From Aureococcus anophagefferens (Eukaryota; Sar; Pelagophyceae; Pelagomonadales; Pelagomonadaceae), in contig NW_008705579.1 of the NCBI RefSeq assembly GCF_000186865.1, forward strand, positions 135,931-199,930: a stretch of DNA of 64,000 nucleotides, given 5' to 3'. Shown here in pieces: positions 53,680-63,257 of this stretch (position 1 is its first letter; every line of letters begins with the position of its first letter). A program made the translations under genes and the position numbers. The notes under the pieces were generated by a model that did not search any database, was not told the DNA's origin, and saw nothing but the letters and a program-made list of their open reading frames with translations.

Positions 53680-53767
53680 GCTGCGACGGCGAGCTCCGTG
53701 GAAAGCTCGTCGACCTTGAACCCTTGGTGCTGACCAAGTTGCAGTGGCCATAAAGGCCGAGTGGCCT

Positions 53768-56113
53768 ATGGAGCCCCTCGACGAGCGCCTGGCGAAGGTG
53801 CTGCCGGCGCACTTCAAGGCCGAGAAGGCCCTGGTAGTGCGCAAGAACATCCACATGACGTCGAACGTCGTCACGGAGGTCGCCGCCGGCGCCGTGGTCA
53901 AGCTCGACAGGGTGCGCAAGCTGCCCGGCGACCCGAAGAAGCTGCGCGGCCGCGTCGTCGTCGCGCCGGCGGCCGGCTGGGTCACGGTGACGAGCAAGAA
54001 CCTGACGCGCGTCGACGCGTCCGCGGCGCCCGCCGACGACCGCGAGGACTGGGAGTACGACCCGAGGGACTCCTACGACCACTACCTCACCAGAGCCGAG
54101 CGCTGCGCGTGGCCCGCGGCGAAGCAGCGCGCCAAGGTCGCCAAGCTGCTGGAAAAGGAGTTCCCCACCGTGAAGCTCCCGGCGGCGGCGCGGACGAGCT
54201 GGTCCGTGAGCCGCATGCGCGCTTTTTTGGAGTCGAAGGGCGCCAAGGGCCGGCCCCACGCGGTCGTCGGCGTCGCGGCCGGCGGCGACCCCTGGGCCGC
54301 GGCGCAGGCCGAGTACCGACTGGCCATGGAGGGCGTCGAGCGCGAGGCCCTGCGCGCCGTGGAGCGGGACAACCGGGAGTGGTGCAAGGCCTGGGACGAG
54401 GACCGCTTCCGCGGCGCGTTCCTCCGGCCCGAGCTCGCGTCGCGCGTCGACGACTGCCGGCGGGCCCTGCGGTTCGCGTCGTCGCCGGGCCTCGAGCGCT
54501 GGCTGCGCGAGGGCGGCAAGCCCAACTGGGACGGGCCGCGCGACTGGCTGCCGCCGAACGGCGGCTGGGGCGACCCGCTGCCGTCGAAGACGGAGAATCT
54601 GCTCGGGCGCCTGAAGAGCGGCACGCGGCGCGTCGAGCGCCTCGACGAGCTGACGGGCACCTGGCACGGCTTCCGCCGGTCCTACCTGCCGGGCGCCAAG
54701 CCCGTGGCGCTGCGGCCCTACGACTTCCGCACGTACCGGCACCTCGCGAGCGAGTGGCGCCGCGACAATCTCTTGAGACGGAGCGGCGCCCTGCCCGTGG
54801 AGCACGTCAAGGCGCCCTACGACGGCCTGCTGCCGCGGCTCCCCGGCGACAAGGACGCGCCGGAGCCCTGGGAGAAGAAGCTCGACGAGCGGTGGACGAC
54901 GCTGCGCGACTTCGCCGACGCCCACCTCCCCGGCCCCGAGGCCGCGACGCCCTACCCGGAGGTCGACGACGCCGCGGCTGAAGCCCTCGCGGGCCGCTGC
55001 CGGCACCGGCCCTGCGTCTGCCAGTGCCTCTCCGCGGACGTCGACGTCGACGACCCCGTCTTCTCCGTCTTCGCGTCGCTCCCCGCGGTGCCGCCCCACT
55101 TCGAGGCGCCGACCCAGCACCTCCCCTACCAGCCGACGAACCGCATGGCGGCCCACCTCGCCAAGTGCAAGCCGCCGATCCTGCTCGCGGCGCACCTCCA
55201 GTCCGACGACGACAAGACGGAATACGAGTCGTCGACGGACGACGGCGAGTGGCAACCCGAGTACGACACGCGCCTCGAGACGCCCGACGCCCTCTACCCC
55301 GGCCGCTTCGAGCTCCACGTTTTACCCGCCCTCGGCGGCGAGCGGTTAAGCCAGCGGGGCGGCGCCGCGTGGCACGTGCTCGTCCACGGCCGCGTCCGAT
55401 GGTGCCTCCTGCCGCCGAACGGCGGCCGCTACGTGAAGCGGCGCTACCACGAGCTCCAGCGGGCGCCGCCGAAGCCTGCGGCGTCCTGCCGGCACCAGGA
55501 CTTTGTGAGCGGCCTCGACTGGTTCCGCTCCGAGTTCGAGACGCTGGCGGACCCGGCCGCGCGCGTGCCGCTCTCGGAGATCGTCCAGGAGGCCGGCGAG
55601 GCGCTCTGGGTCCCCGAGGGCTGGAGCGCCGCGCGGCTGGCGCTGAAGCCCTCCGTGGGTTTCGCGTTGGACGTCGGGAGCCTCAACGCGCCGGGCCCGC
55701 GGGGGAACCCGCCGGGCATCATGGACGACGACAGGCCCGCGCGGCCGTCCATCTTCACGAAGCACACGGACCCGGAGTATCTCGAGAGCGACTACTCCTG
55801 GATCCCCGACGACGCCTTCCTCAAGCAGCTCGAGGGCCTGAACACGAATCTCAAAAAGGCCATGGACGAGGCCGCGGAGAAGGCCGCGGCCAAGTGGGCC
55901 GAGCAGAAGTTCGAGTCCGGCGAGTGGATCCGGCCCGAGAACATCGCCGCGGCGGCCGCGGAGGCCGTGCGCCAGGTCGACGAGCTCCTCCCGCCGCCGC
56001 CGCCGGACTCCATCGCCGCCGCGGAGCCGTCGGAGATGCTCAAGCGGTGGGCCGCGAGCCCCTTCCACCCGGACCAGAACCCGTCCTACCTCCGCCAGCC
56101 CGAGGAGGGCTAG
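53768..56113 (+). CDS. Large protein with a JmjC/cupin-like C-terminal domain
   Basis: The 781-residue protein has a long N-terminal half (1-440) with no domain I recognise, rich in Trp, Arg and Asp, and containing CRHRPCVCQCLSADVDVDD, a possible small metal site. The C-terminal part (about 485-650) looks like a JmjC-type cupin: GGAAWHVLVHGRVRWCLLPP (the ...HxxxxGxKxW... segment), then ALWVPEGWSAARLALKPSVGFALDVG (the strand with ...PxGWxH/A...). In the second motif the usual His is Ala, so iron binding may be lost. The last 120 residues are helical and Pro-rich. Start: the first ATG at 53768. It converges on the phosphatase gene, 22 bp away. Confidence 0.6.
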   Translation: MEPLDERLAKVLPAHFKAEKALVVRKNIHMTSNVVTEVAAGAVVKLDRVRKLPGDPKKLRGRVVVAPAAGWVTVTSKNLTRVDASAAPADDREDWEYDPRDSYDHYLTRAERCAWPAAKQRAKVAKLLEKEFPTVKLPAAARTSWSVSRMRAFLESKGAKGRPHAVVGVAAGGDPWAAAQAEYRLAMEGVEREALRAVERDNREWCKAWDEDRFRGAFLRPELASRVDDCRRALRFASSPGLERWLREGGKPNWDGPRDWLPPNGGWGDPLPSKTENLLGRLKSGTRRVERLDELTGTWHGFRRSYLPGAKPVALRPYDFRTYRHLASEWRRDNLLRRSGALPVEHVKAPYDGLLPRLPGDKDAPEPWEKKLDERWTTLRDFADAHLPGPEAATPYPEVDDAAAEALAGRCRHRPCVCQCLSADVDVDDPVFSVFASLPAVPPHFEAPTQHLPYQPTNRMAAHLAKCKPPILLAAHLQSDDDKTEYESSTDDGEWQPEYDTRLETPDALYPGRFELHVLPALGGERLSQRGGAAWHVLVHGRVRWCLLPPNGGRYVKRRYHELQRAPPKPAASCRHQDFVSGLDWFRSEFETLADPAARVPLSEIVQEAGEALWVPEGWSAARLALKPSVGFALDVGSLNAPGPRGNPPGIMDDDRPARPSIFTKHTDPEYLESDYSWIPDDAFLKQLEGLNTNLKKAMDEAAEKAAAKWAEQKFESGEWIRPENIAAAAAEAVRQVDELLPPPPPDSIAAAEPSEMLKRWAASPFHPDQNPSYLRQPEEG

Positions 56114-56135
56114 GGGCGTCGTCGTCTAATTTCAC

Positions 56136-57081
56136 CTAGAGCCGCAGGAGCACGCACTGCGCGTTCTTCAGGTCGCGGTCGTAGCCGCGGTCGCCCGGCC
56201 CGAGGAGCGCGTCGAGGAGCTCCCGCGCGGGGCCCTGGTGCGTCGTCACCCAGACGAAGCCCTCGGGCCGGTCCCGGAGCCAGGCCGCGAACGCCGCGGC
56301 GTTGGCCTGTAACGTGCCGCGGCAGTTGCCCCCGTCGCCGAAGATGGGGCCCGTGAGCTGCGTCACGTCCTCGGACGGCGTGTTCTCCGGCGCGAGGGAC
56401 GACGCGTCGAGGAGCGGCAGCCACTTGCGCAGCAGCGGCGTGTCGTGGCGCCGGCACGACGCCTCGCGGTACCTGCGCCGTCGCCGTCCGAGGCGCCTTC
56501 GTTTCCGGGGACGCGGCGCCGCGCGGCGTCTCCCGCAGCTCGTCGCGCGCGACCCAGGGCGTGCGGTCGCCCAAGACGCCCGCGCCGTCGAAGCCCGCCG
56601 CGCGCCAGCCGAGCTCCTGCGTCTGCAGCGCTCGACGAAACGGCGACACCGCGCAGGCGTCCGGCGCCGTCCGGCCCCGGCGCCGGCACCAGGCTCGGAG
56701 CTCGCGGCCCGCGGCGAGCGCCTGGCCGACGCCCGTGGCGTCGAGGCAGTCGTCGTACCAGCGCGGCTCGCCGCAGAGCGCGTCCCACTCCGCCATCTTC
56801 GCCGCGATCGCCGCATCGCCGCGGGCCTCGCCGCGTTCGAGCGCGGCGGCGACCTCGCCCTTGAGGCGCGTCTTGTCGGCCTTGAGCACGACGTTCTTCT
56901 CGGCCTGGCCGTGCCGCTGGATGGCGACGAGCTTGCCCGAGGAGGCGCGGAGCGACGGGTCGAGGCGCAGGTAGGTATATTCGGCGTCCTGCGCTCGTCG
57001 GCGCCGCTGCCACCAGACGACGACTGCGGTGGCGGTCGCCGCGGCCAGCGCGAGGCGTTGGGCAGCTTTGGGGCCGTCCAT
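56136..57081 (-). CDS. Membrane-anchored histidine phosphatase-superfamily protein; one intron
   Basis: The protein has a membrane segment at its N-terminus (ALAAATATAVVVWW) followed by a basic cluster. The phosphatase core has KLVAIQRHGQAEKN (RHG motif with nucleophilic His), SPFRRALQTQELGW (second Arg), DELRET and, near the end, VWVTTHQGPARELLDALLG with the second catalytic His. The coding sequence changes frame between the two parts. The acceptor is GCGCAG|G, with exon 2 beginning at 56472. The best donor is GCGCGG at 56524 (52-bp intron, phase 2, giving about 295 residues), with 56527 as an alternative. It is related to phosphoglycerate-mutase-like phosphatases of the yeast YOR283w/plant kind. 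The substrate is unknown. Confidence 0.72.
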
Positions 57082-57286
57082 AGGGGCTGGCTGCGTCGCT
57101 CAGCGGTGGACGGAGGCGGCGCCCATCGGGCTGCCACTCATGCTCGGACGGCCGCCGCCCGCGCGCAAGCTCAGACCAGCCGCGCCGCTGAGTCGCGCGC
57201 CTTCGACGCCGTCGCGTTCGCCCGTCGCCGCCGCAGACCCGCGCCGTCGACTGCCGTCGCGAAGGAGGCTCGCTCCGCCCGCCGAG

Positions 57287-57884
57287 ATGGCAGAGGTCGT
57301 CGCGGCGCAGGGCGTGGCGCAGACGCAGGCGCTGTTCGGCGTCGGTGACCTCTCGGGGAGCATCGAGGCCTCCAAGTGCTACGGGTCCAACGTGTCCCCG
57401 GGCAAGCCCATCGCGAACCTCTTCATGGGCGACGAGCGCGCGGCCGGCGTCGTTCCTTTTTTCCGCGACGCGCGCGCGCGACGGTCCCGGCGCTCGTAGG
57501 CGGCTCGTGTGCCAGTCCGAGGACGACGAGCAGATCATCATCAACATCGTCTTCCGCGAGGCCGTGTGCATCCACAGCATCAACATCGTGGCGCCGCCCG
57601 GCGAGGAGGCGCCCAAGGAGGTGAAGCTCTTCTGCAACCAGCCGTCGCTCGGCTTCCCGGACTGCGAGGACGGGCCCTGCGCGCAGGCCCTGAGCCTCAC
57701 GGCCGAGGACCTCGCGGCGGACCGCGTCAACGAGCTGAAGATGGCGAAGTTCAACTACGTCAACATCCTCACGGTCTTCGTCGGCGAGACGCACGGCGAC
57801 AGCGTCTGCTCGATCAGCTCGATCAAGCTCAACGGCAAGACCCGGGAATCGACGAACATGGCCAACTTCAAGAAGGTCGGCTGA
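57287..57884 (+). CDS. PITH-domain protein (TXNL1 C-terminal type); one intron
   Basis: The 177-residue product is an almost complete PITH domain, found at the C-terminus of thioredoxin-like TXNL1 (where it binds the 26S proteasome) and in stand-alone PITHD1. Exon 1 (57287-57435) ends with FMGDE and exon 2 (57500-57884) continues RLVCQSEDDEQIIINIVF, then IHSINIVAPPGEEAPKEVKLF and FNYVNILTVFVGE. The 64-bp intron has a GCGCGC donor, an internal pyrimidine run (TTCCTTTTTTCC) and a TAG acceptor; it is in phase 2. The two parts read in different frames, so splicing is required. The N-terminal region has no thioredoxin domain. Leu/Ser residues near the start are normal for PITHD1. Confidence 0.88.
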
Positions 57885-58104
57885 GGCTAGAGAAGCGCGC
57901 GCGGCCCCGACGGGCCGCGCGTGCCGCTCTCCCTCGGCAGACACCGCCGGCGGGTCCCGACCTCGAACGAACGAACCATGACGGCCGCCCGGAACTGTTC
58001 CTCCGGAACTCCGGGCGGCCCGACCTCTCCTTCGACGGACCCGCCACCCTCCCCCCCTCGCCCCCAAGCGACCGCGCCGCCGGTTCCAGCCTAAGACGCC
58101 GGGA

Positions 58105-58445
58105 TCAGGCCTTGGCGCGCTTCCGCCGCTGCACGTTCGGGACGCCCTCGTCGTCGAGGTACGCCTTGACGGTGCGCGCGTCGCAGTCGACGCCGCCCGC
58201 GACGCAGGCGCGCGCGAGCTCGGCGACGTCGACCTTCTGGCGGAGGAGGATGGGCTCGTAGAGGTCGCGGCGCGACTTGATGAGCGCGCCGATGGCCGCG
58301 CGCGCGTCGTCCGGGTCGCCGGAACCGGCGCCGCCGCCGTCGCCCGCGGCGCCGTCGTCGCGCTGCGGCGTCGCGCCCTCGTCGCGCGCGCGCCGCCGCG
58401 ACGCGAAGGGCGACGGCGACGCCTGCGTCAGGTCCACGGTGCTCG

Positions 58446-58476
<31 letters not shown>

Positions 58477-58812
58477 GCGCGGCGCCGACTCCGGGACACC
58501 GCGCGGCGCGTCGAGGTCCCGCGGCGCGGCGGTCTCCTGCGTGAGGTCGAAGACGGAGCTCGCGCCGGACTCGGACGACGAGTCGTCGACGACGATCTCG
58601 CCGCCGTCGTCGTCGAGCTTCGCGATGGCGTTGACGACGAGCAGCCGCCGCGCGTCGATGCGCGCGAGCTCCCGGCGGAGCGATGCGACGTCGTTCCAGT
58701 CGATGAGCGGCGTGCGCGAGATCGAGGTCGTCGATGGCGTCGTGTGGGACGTAGGGCGCGGCGTTGCGAGCGGCGCCGGAGGCGCCGGTGCGAGCAGCGC
58801 GAGCTCTGCCAT
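58105..58812 (-). CDS. Acidic, probably nuclear protein with several SUMO-interacting-type motifs
   Basis: The 235-residue protein has a Pro/Thr-rich N-terminus, a basic helix (LRRELARIDARRLLVVNAIAKL), and then three clusters of hydrophobic residues next to acids: GEIVVDDSSSES, SVFDLTQE and STVDLTQA. These are the V/I-x-D-L-T type pattern of SUMO-interacting motifs, followed by Asp runs. The C-terminal 65 residues form a helical block (SRRDLYEPILLRQKVDVAEL, AYLDDEGVPNVQRRKRAKA) ending in a nuclear-localisation-like basic tail. I do not recognise a family. The motif repetition suggests a SUMO-binding regulator or a SUMO-targeted ligase partner; no RING is seen. The ATG at 58812 is the first in frame. 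Confidence 0.62.
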
Positions 58813-58935
58813 CGTTGGCAATTACGAAACACTGCTCTCAGGAGCTTTGCAGGGAACGAGCCGCCACAAGAAACGATGAGGGGAGAAGCATGGAGAGCCT
58901 CTCTTTGCATTTGGCTATCGCGCGGCGTTCGACGG

Positions 58936-59010
58936 GGCCATGGTCACGGGAACATGCGTCTGAATGCCGGGCGCGCCCTCTCTCCAGGAGTGTGCGCCGT
59001 GACCATGGCC
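58936..59010. repeat. 14-bp perfect inverted repeat with a palindromic centre
   Basis: GGCCATGGTCACGG at 58936-58949 and its reverse complement at 58997-59010 enclose 47 bases, which include the palindrome GGGCGCGCCC near 58969. The sequence could fold into a hairpin in RNA or serve as a binding site for a dimeric protein. Nothing about it indicates a known element. Confidence 0.55.
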
Positions 59011-59560
59011 GCGTCGGCGGTCGATTTTTATGTGCTCGCGAACTCGCTACTTTTCGACATGCTCTCTGACCGCCAGAGCAGCACTTTTTGGGCTTCGGGC
59101 AGCATGCTGGCTGGCGCGGAGGCTCGGGGTACACGTCTGGTGCCCTCGGGCTGCTCAGTTGCTGATTTGGCTCGAAGTACGTGCGACACGCGCGCGCGGC
59201 CACGCGGCCGCGCGCGACGCGGTTTCAGCCCGAACATGTCAGATCGACTTCCTCGGCTCCTCTGGGCCAGCCCTTGTGGCAGGGCGCTCGCGGGTCGATG
59301 GCGGACGATCCCTGCTGCTGCGCGGGGCTGCCCGGGCCGCTCACGGGCCGGGGGAGGGGCGTCGCGTCGGTCAAATCGGTCGTCCGAAACCGCTCGCGTT
59401 CTCAGCGAATCGCAATCTAGACGATGCCGCTCCTTCGCCGATGGCAGCCCCCATGTGCGCGCTATGCGCAGTCCCAGCGATCTTGCACGCGGGGGCGCGC
59501 GCGCGGTGGTAGGCGCGCTCGACTAAATTTAATGCCTCCATGCCGTCTCGGGCTGAAATC

Positions 59561-59619
59561 AGCGGAACCAATTACATAGAGCGAGCCGATGAGCGGAACC
59601 AAACACATACAGCGAGCCG
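59561..59619 (+). repeat. Two direct 28-bp repeats upstream of the SMP-protein gene
   Basis: AGCGGAACCAATTACATAGA (continued by GCGAGCCG) at 59561-59588 is followed by AGCGGAACCAAACACATACA with the same end at 59592-59619, a 31-bp period. The copies differ at four positions. A further short repeat, CCGCAACG, follows twice within 30 bases. They lie about 230-290 bp before the ATG at 59849 and could be promoter elements. Confidence 0.6.
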
Positions 59620-59848
59620 CAACGAAATAAACCGCAACGGATAGGCAATCTCAGTGGTGCTTCCCCCCTCCTCAAGAAACGCCGGCGCTGCCCGACGGCA
59701 GGGAGAGCCCCGCAACAGTGCCGCGCGCCGCCGTGGGCGCGCGCCCCGCCGCTCCGCCAGCCTCCGAGTCCATCGCCGGCGGCGCCGCCGCCCAAACATC
59801 GGCGGCGGCACCGGCGACGCGCCGCCGCGCCGTTGAAAAAAGCTTACC

Positions 59849-62800
59849 ATGCACGTCGCCGTGCTCTTCGTCCTCGGCGGCGCCCTCTTCGACGCCGGCG
59901 CGCGGTCCGTGGGCTGCGGCGGGGGCTTCTTCGGCCGCCTCGCGTCCCTCGCCTGGAGCCTGGGCCTCGTCGTCGCGACGGTCTGGGCCGCGGGCGAGTG
60001 GCGGCGGAGTCGAAGAGCCGCGGAGAAGCGCGACTTCGAGAGCTACCGCGTCGGCCACGAGGCGGGCAAGAAGTACGTCGCGTCGTCGGGGAGCGACGAA
60101 TTGAACTGGTTCGACTACGCCATGCAAGTCTTCTACGCGCGGTACTGCAGCGACGAGAAGCTGCTGAGCAACTGGGTCCGCGTGACCGTGGAAGCCGCGC
60201 TCGAGGGCTTGGAGATCGCGGGCCTGCGGGGCATCACGATCCCCTACCTCGTCCTGGGCCAGAAGCGCATCCACGTGCTGAAGACGTCGCCCTGGCGCTA
60301 CGAGCAGCGGCCCGGCGAGCTCTATTTGGACCTCACGCTCAAGTGGTTCTCCGAGTGCCGCATGACGCTGGCGTTCACCCTGGCCTCGCTGACGGGCGGC
60401 TCGGGCACGGTCTTCAGCGCCGATTTGACGAACCTCCAGTTCGAGGGCGTGCTGCGCCTCGGGGTTGTTTTTGTCGACAAGAAGCCCTGGGCCGGGACGC
60501 TGCACTTATCCTTTCGCGAGACGCCGTCGATCGACTTCGACATCAACGTGCTGTCGGGCGTCACGGGCGGCGCGGGCATGACGCTGCCCATCGACCTGAA
60601 GAAGGTCGTCGCCGACGCGCTGAACAACGCGCGGACGCCGCGTTTTTGCGAGCGACGTTTCGACCGGGAACACACGTTTCTCTTTAGGTGATGACGTGGC
60701 CCGAGAAGTTCAGCCTGCCCTTCGACGAGTGGTTCGGCGAGGACCTGCCCCAGGGCCTCGAGGCCCAGGCCGCGGGCACGGGCGACGCCTCGGAGACTAA
60801 GTCGTCGAAGAAGGCGAAGAAGACGCCCATGGCCAAGGGGCTCATATGTATAGAGGTCATCGAGGCGGACGAGCTCATGTCCGCCGGCGCCGCGTCGAGC
60901 CTCGGCGTCGGCAAGGCGGACCCCTACGTGCGCATCGACGTCGACGGCGTCGTCAAGAAGACGGCCATCGCGCGGAAGACGCTGAAGCCGACGTGGTCGA
61001 AGAACAACCGGTTCTACCTTTTGGTGAACGACCTCGACACGCGCGTGCGGCTCCGCGTCGTCGACGACCAGCTGCTGGGCATCAACGACAAGCTCGGCGA
61101 GTTCGAGTTCAGCGTGAGCCACTTGATGGCCGACAAGGTCATGATCCACAAGCAGACGCACAGCCCGCGCGGCCGGCGGCTCAAGCACCTGCCGGGCGCC
61201 GCGGCGGGCGACGTCGGCGGCGCGCCCCCGGACCGGAGCCTGCGCAGCGTCATCCGCGAGCACCACACGGCCCACAAGGCGGGGAAGAAGATGCTCGCCA
61301 TGTTCCGCAAGCGCCAGTCCCAGGGCCTCAAGCGGGGCGAGACGCCCGCGGACATCGCGGAGCGCGCGAACGACTACGGCGACGCGCCCCCCGCGCGCGT
61401 GTCGCCCGAGGATGCCGCGCCGCCGCCGCCGGCGACGAACTCGCCCATGCGGCCGGATTCGCCGCGCAAGTCGCTGTCGTCGCCGGACCTGGGGGGGACG
61501 CGCGGCCGGCCGCCGCCGAAGCGGCAGCCGTCGACGCCGACGGGCGTCGGGCTCGCCGGGCAGCGGCAACCGTCGCAGGCGGCGAAGAAGCCGTCCGTGC
61601 TCCGCTCCGTGAGCGCCAAGCTGCGGCGGCCCCTGGGCAACGTGCCGCCCATCGGCAGCGAGCACTACCTCGAGAAGGTGCACACGCAGACGGCCGTGCG
61701 AGCGGTGGACCTGAGCTTGCTCTTGATCAGCATGAAGAACCAGCGCAACGCCGAGGTCGACGAGCACGGCGAGCACAGCATCTCGGAGAAGGCGACGGCG
61801 ACGAACGAGCCGCTGGACGTCTGGCTCAAGCTCTGGCACGTGTCGCACGGGCGGCTCCGCGTGAAGATCATCTACCGCGACTTCGAGAACACGCTCCTCG
61901 CGAACAATCTGCCCATGGGCGAGGACCTCAAGCGGCGGAGCCCGAGCGCCGAGTCCGCGGAGCAGGCCGGCGCGGCCGCGCTGACGCCCGCGGCCGCCGC
62001 GGAGGAGTCGAAGGGCGCTTTTTCCGACGACGAGCCCGCGCCCTCTCTTTCGCCCTCCAGCGACACGACGGCGACCCTGTTCCTCGCGGCGGTCTACGTC
62101 GAGATCGTCGAGGCCGCGGAGCTCGCGCAGCACGCGAGCCGGCGGGCGCGGAACGCGCAGGTCACGGCGACGGTCGGGCGCGAGAAGTACGCGACGCGCG
62201 CCATGGCGAACGCGAACCACCCGAAATGGGAGGAGGCGGCGAACTTCTACATCGCGGGCCTCGAGGACCCGATCCTGCATTTAACGGTCGTCGACGTCGA
62301 GCAGGGCGGCCTCACGGGCGGCCTGACGACGAAGACGATGAACGCGGTGGGCATGGGCGGCGCGGACACGAAGAAGTTGGGCGAGCTCGTCGTGCCGCTC
62401 AACGAGGCCCACTTCGGCGACTACTGGCTCACGCTGAACAACACGCCCAGCGGCAAGATCCACCTCGTGGTCACGCCGCGCTACCTCGACGCGAGGACGT
62501 TCCCCGTGCCCGGCGTCGACGACCCCGGCGCGGACGACCACGACACGCTGACCTTCTCGTCCGCGGCGCCCAAGTCGAACACGTGGCGCAAGAACGTGCG
62601 CGCGAACCCGACCGCGGCGCTCTGGCAGCCCAAGGAGGACGCCATCGAGTGCATGCGCTGCTCCGAGCTCTTCACGATGCGCCGCTGGAAGCACCACTGC
62701 CGCGCGTGCCTCCGCGTCTACTGCCGCAACTGCGTCCAGAAGCGCACGGACGTGCCGACCTACGGCAACAAGCACGCCATGTACATCTGCCTCAACTGCT

Positions 62801-62850
62801 ACTCCAACGCGCTCGCCGGCGCCCACAAGCTCAAGGACGTCGTCTTCTAG
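59849..62850 (+). CDS. Extended-synaptotagmin-like lipid-transfer protein: membrane anchor, SMP domain, two C2 domains and a FYVE-type finger; one intron
   Basis: Exon 1 is 59849-60628 and exon 2 is 60688-62850, giving 980 residues. A hydrophobic N-terminus (about 5-50) precedes an SMP-like domain (about 78-262: NWVRVTVEAALEGLEIAGLRGI...GAGMTLPIDLKKVVADALNN). The splice restores NN|VMTWPEKFSLPFDEW, the usual end of the domain. C2A (about 310-420) is GLICIEVIEADELMS...GKADPYVRIDV; C2B (about 720-830) begins LAAVYVEIVEAAEL. A FYVE-type C4 zinc finger (about 911-968: CMRCSELF, HHCRACLRVYC, CRNC, CLNC) ends the protein. Such proteins tether ER to other membranes; the FYVE finger suggests endosomal PI3P as partner. 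The 59-bp intron is GC-AG. Confidence 0.85.
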
Positions 62851-63257
62851 AGCCGGGGTAATCGTATCTTAGGGAACGCGCGTCTGGCACGACTCGAGCT
62901 CCGAGTCGGAGTAACCCACCATGGCGAACTTCCCCCAGGCGAGGGACCGGAGACGCCGCAGGGGAGGGGCGTGGTCTACTCAGGTCAGAACCCGCGTCTC
63001 AAAAAGAAGGCGAGTTATGTCATACAGGGGGACGGCGCGCGAGGAGGCTGGTGGAGAAGACGGGGCTGGCCCGGCGGGGGCCGGGACGTGATGATGTGTA
63101 TGTGCAAAAAAAGATTGGACACATGATGATGATGTTGGTGGGCGTGGTCGGTGGGCTCCTCGGGGTCGCGTCGCGGGTCAGGCATGAGGGTAGGCAAATT
63201 TGCGCGGGCCGGCGGCCCGAGCGGGGACGGTTGGGTCCCATACATAGACGGCGCACT
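62851..63257. other. Intergenic stretch between convergent genes, no gene seen
   Basis: These 407 bases lie between the stop of the SMP-C2-FYVE gene and the stop of the last gene, so they contain two 3' ends. The centre is unusually low in GC, with GATGATG/CATGATGATGATG triplets at about 63087-63134 and A-runs (GCAAAAAAAGATTGG at about 63104). Short open frames occur on the minus strand, but none has a domain or good start context. The low-GC sequence fits untranslated 3' ends. Confidence 0.5.

Larger units (their letters stand above)
58813..59848. other. Gene-poor stretch of about 1 kb between divergent genes
   Basis: This is the longest region in the window without a recognised gene. It contains a 14-bp perfect inverted repeat (58936-58949 with 58997-59010) and two 28-bp near-copies (59561-59588 and 59592-59619). 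Base composition is lower in GC than in the coding parts. A plus-strand frame of about 260 codons and several minus-strand frames are open, but their Arg/Ser-rich content and lack of a domain suggest they are not genes. Promoters for the SUMO-motif gene and the SMP protein lie at its two ends. An expressed non-coding RNA cannot be ruled out. Confidence 0.5.

Noticed and set aside
58744..59526. Plus-strand frame of about 260 codons
   Set aside because: It overlaps the SUMO-motif gene start in antisense, is Arg/Ser-rich without a domain, and has no usable signal or conserved motif.
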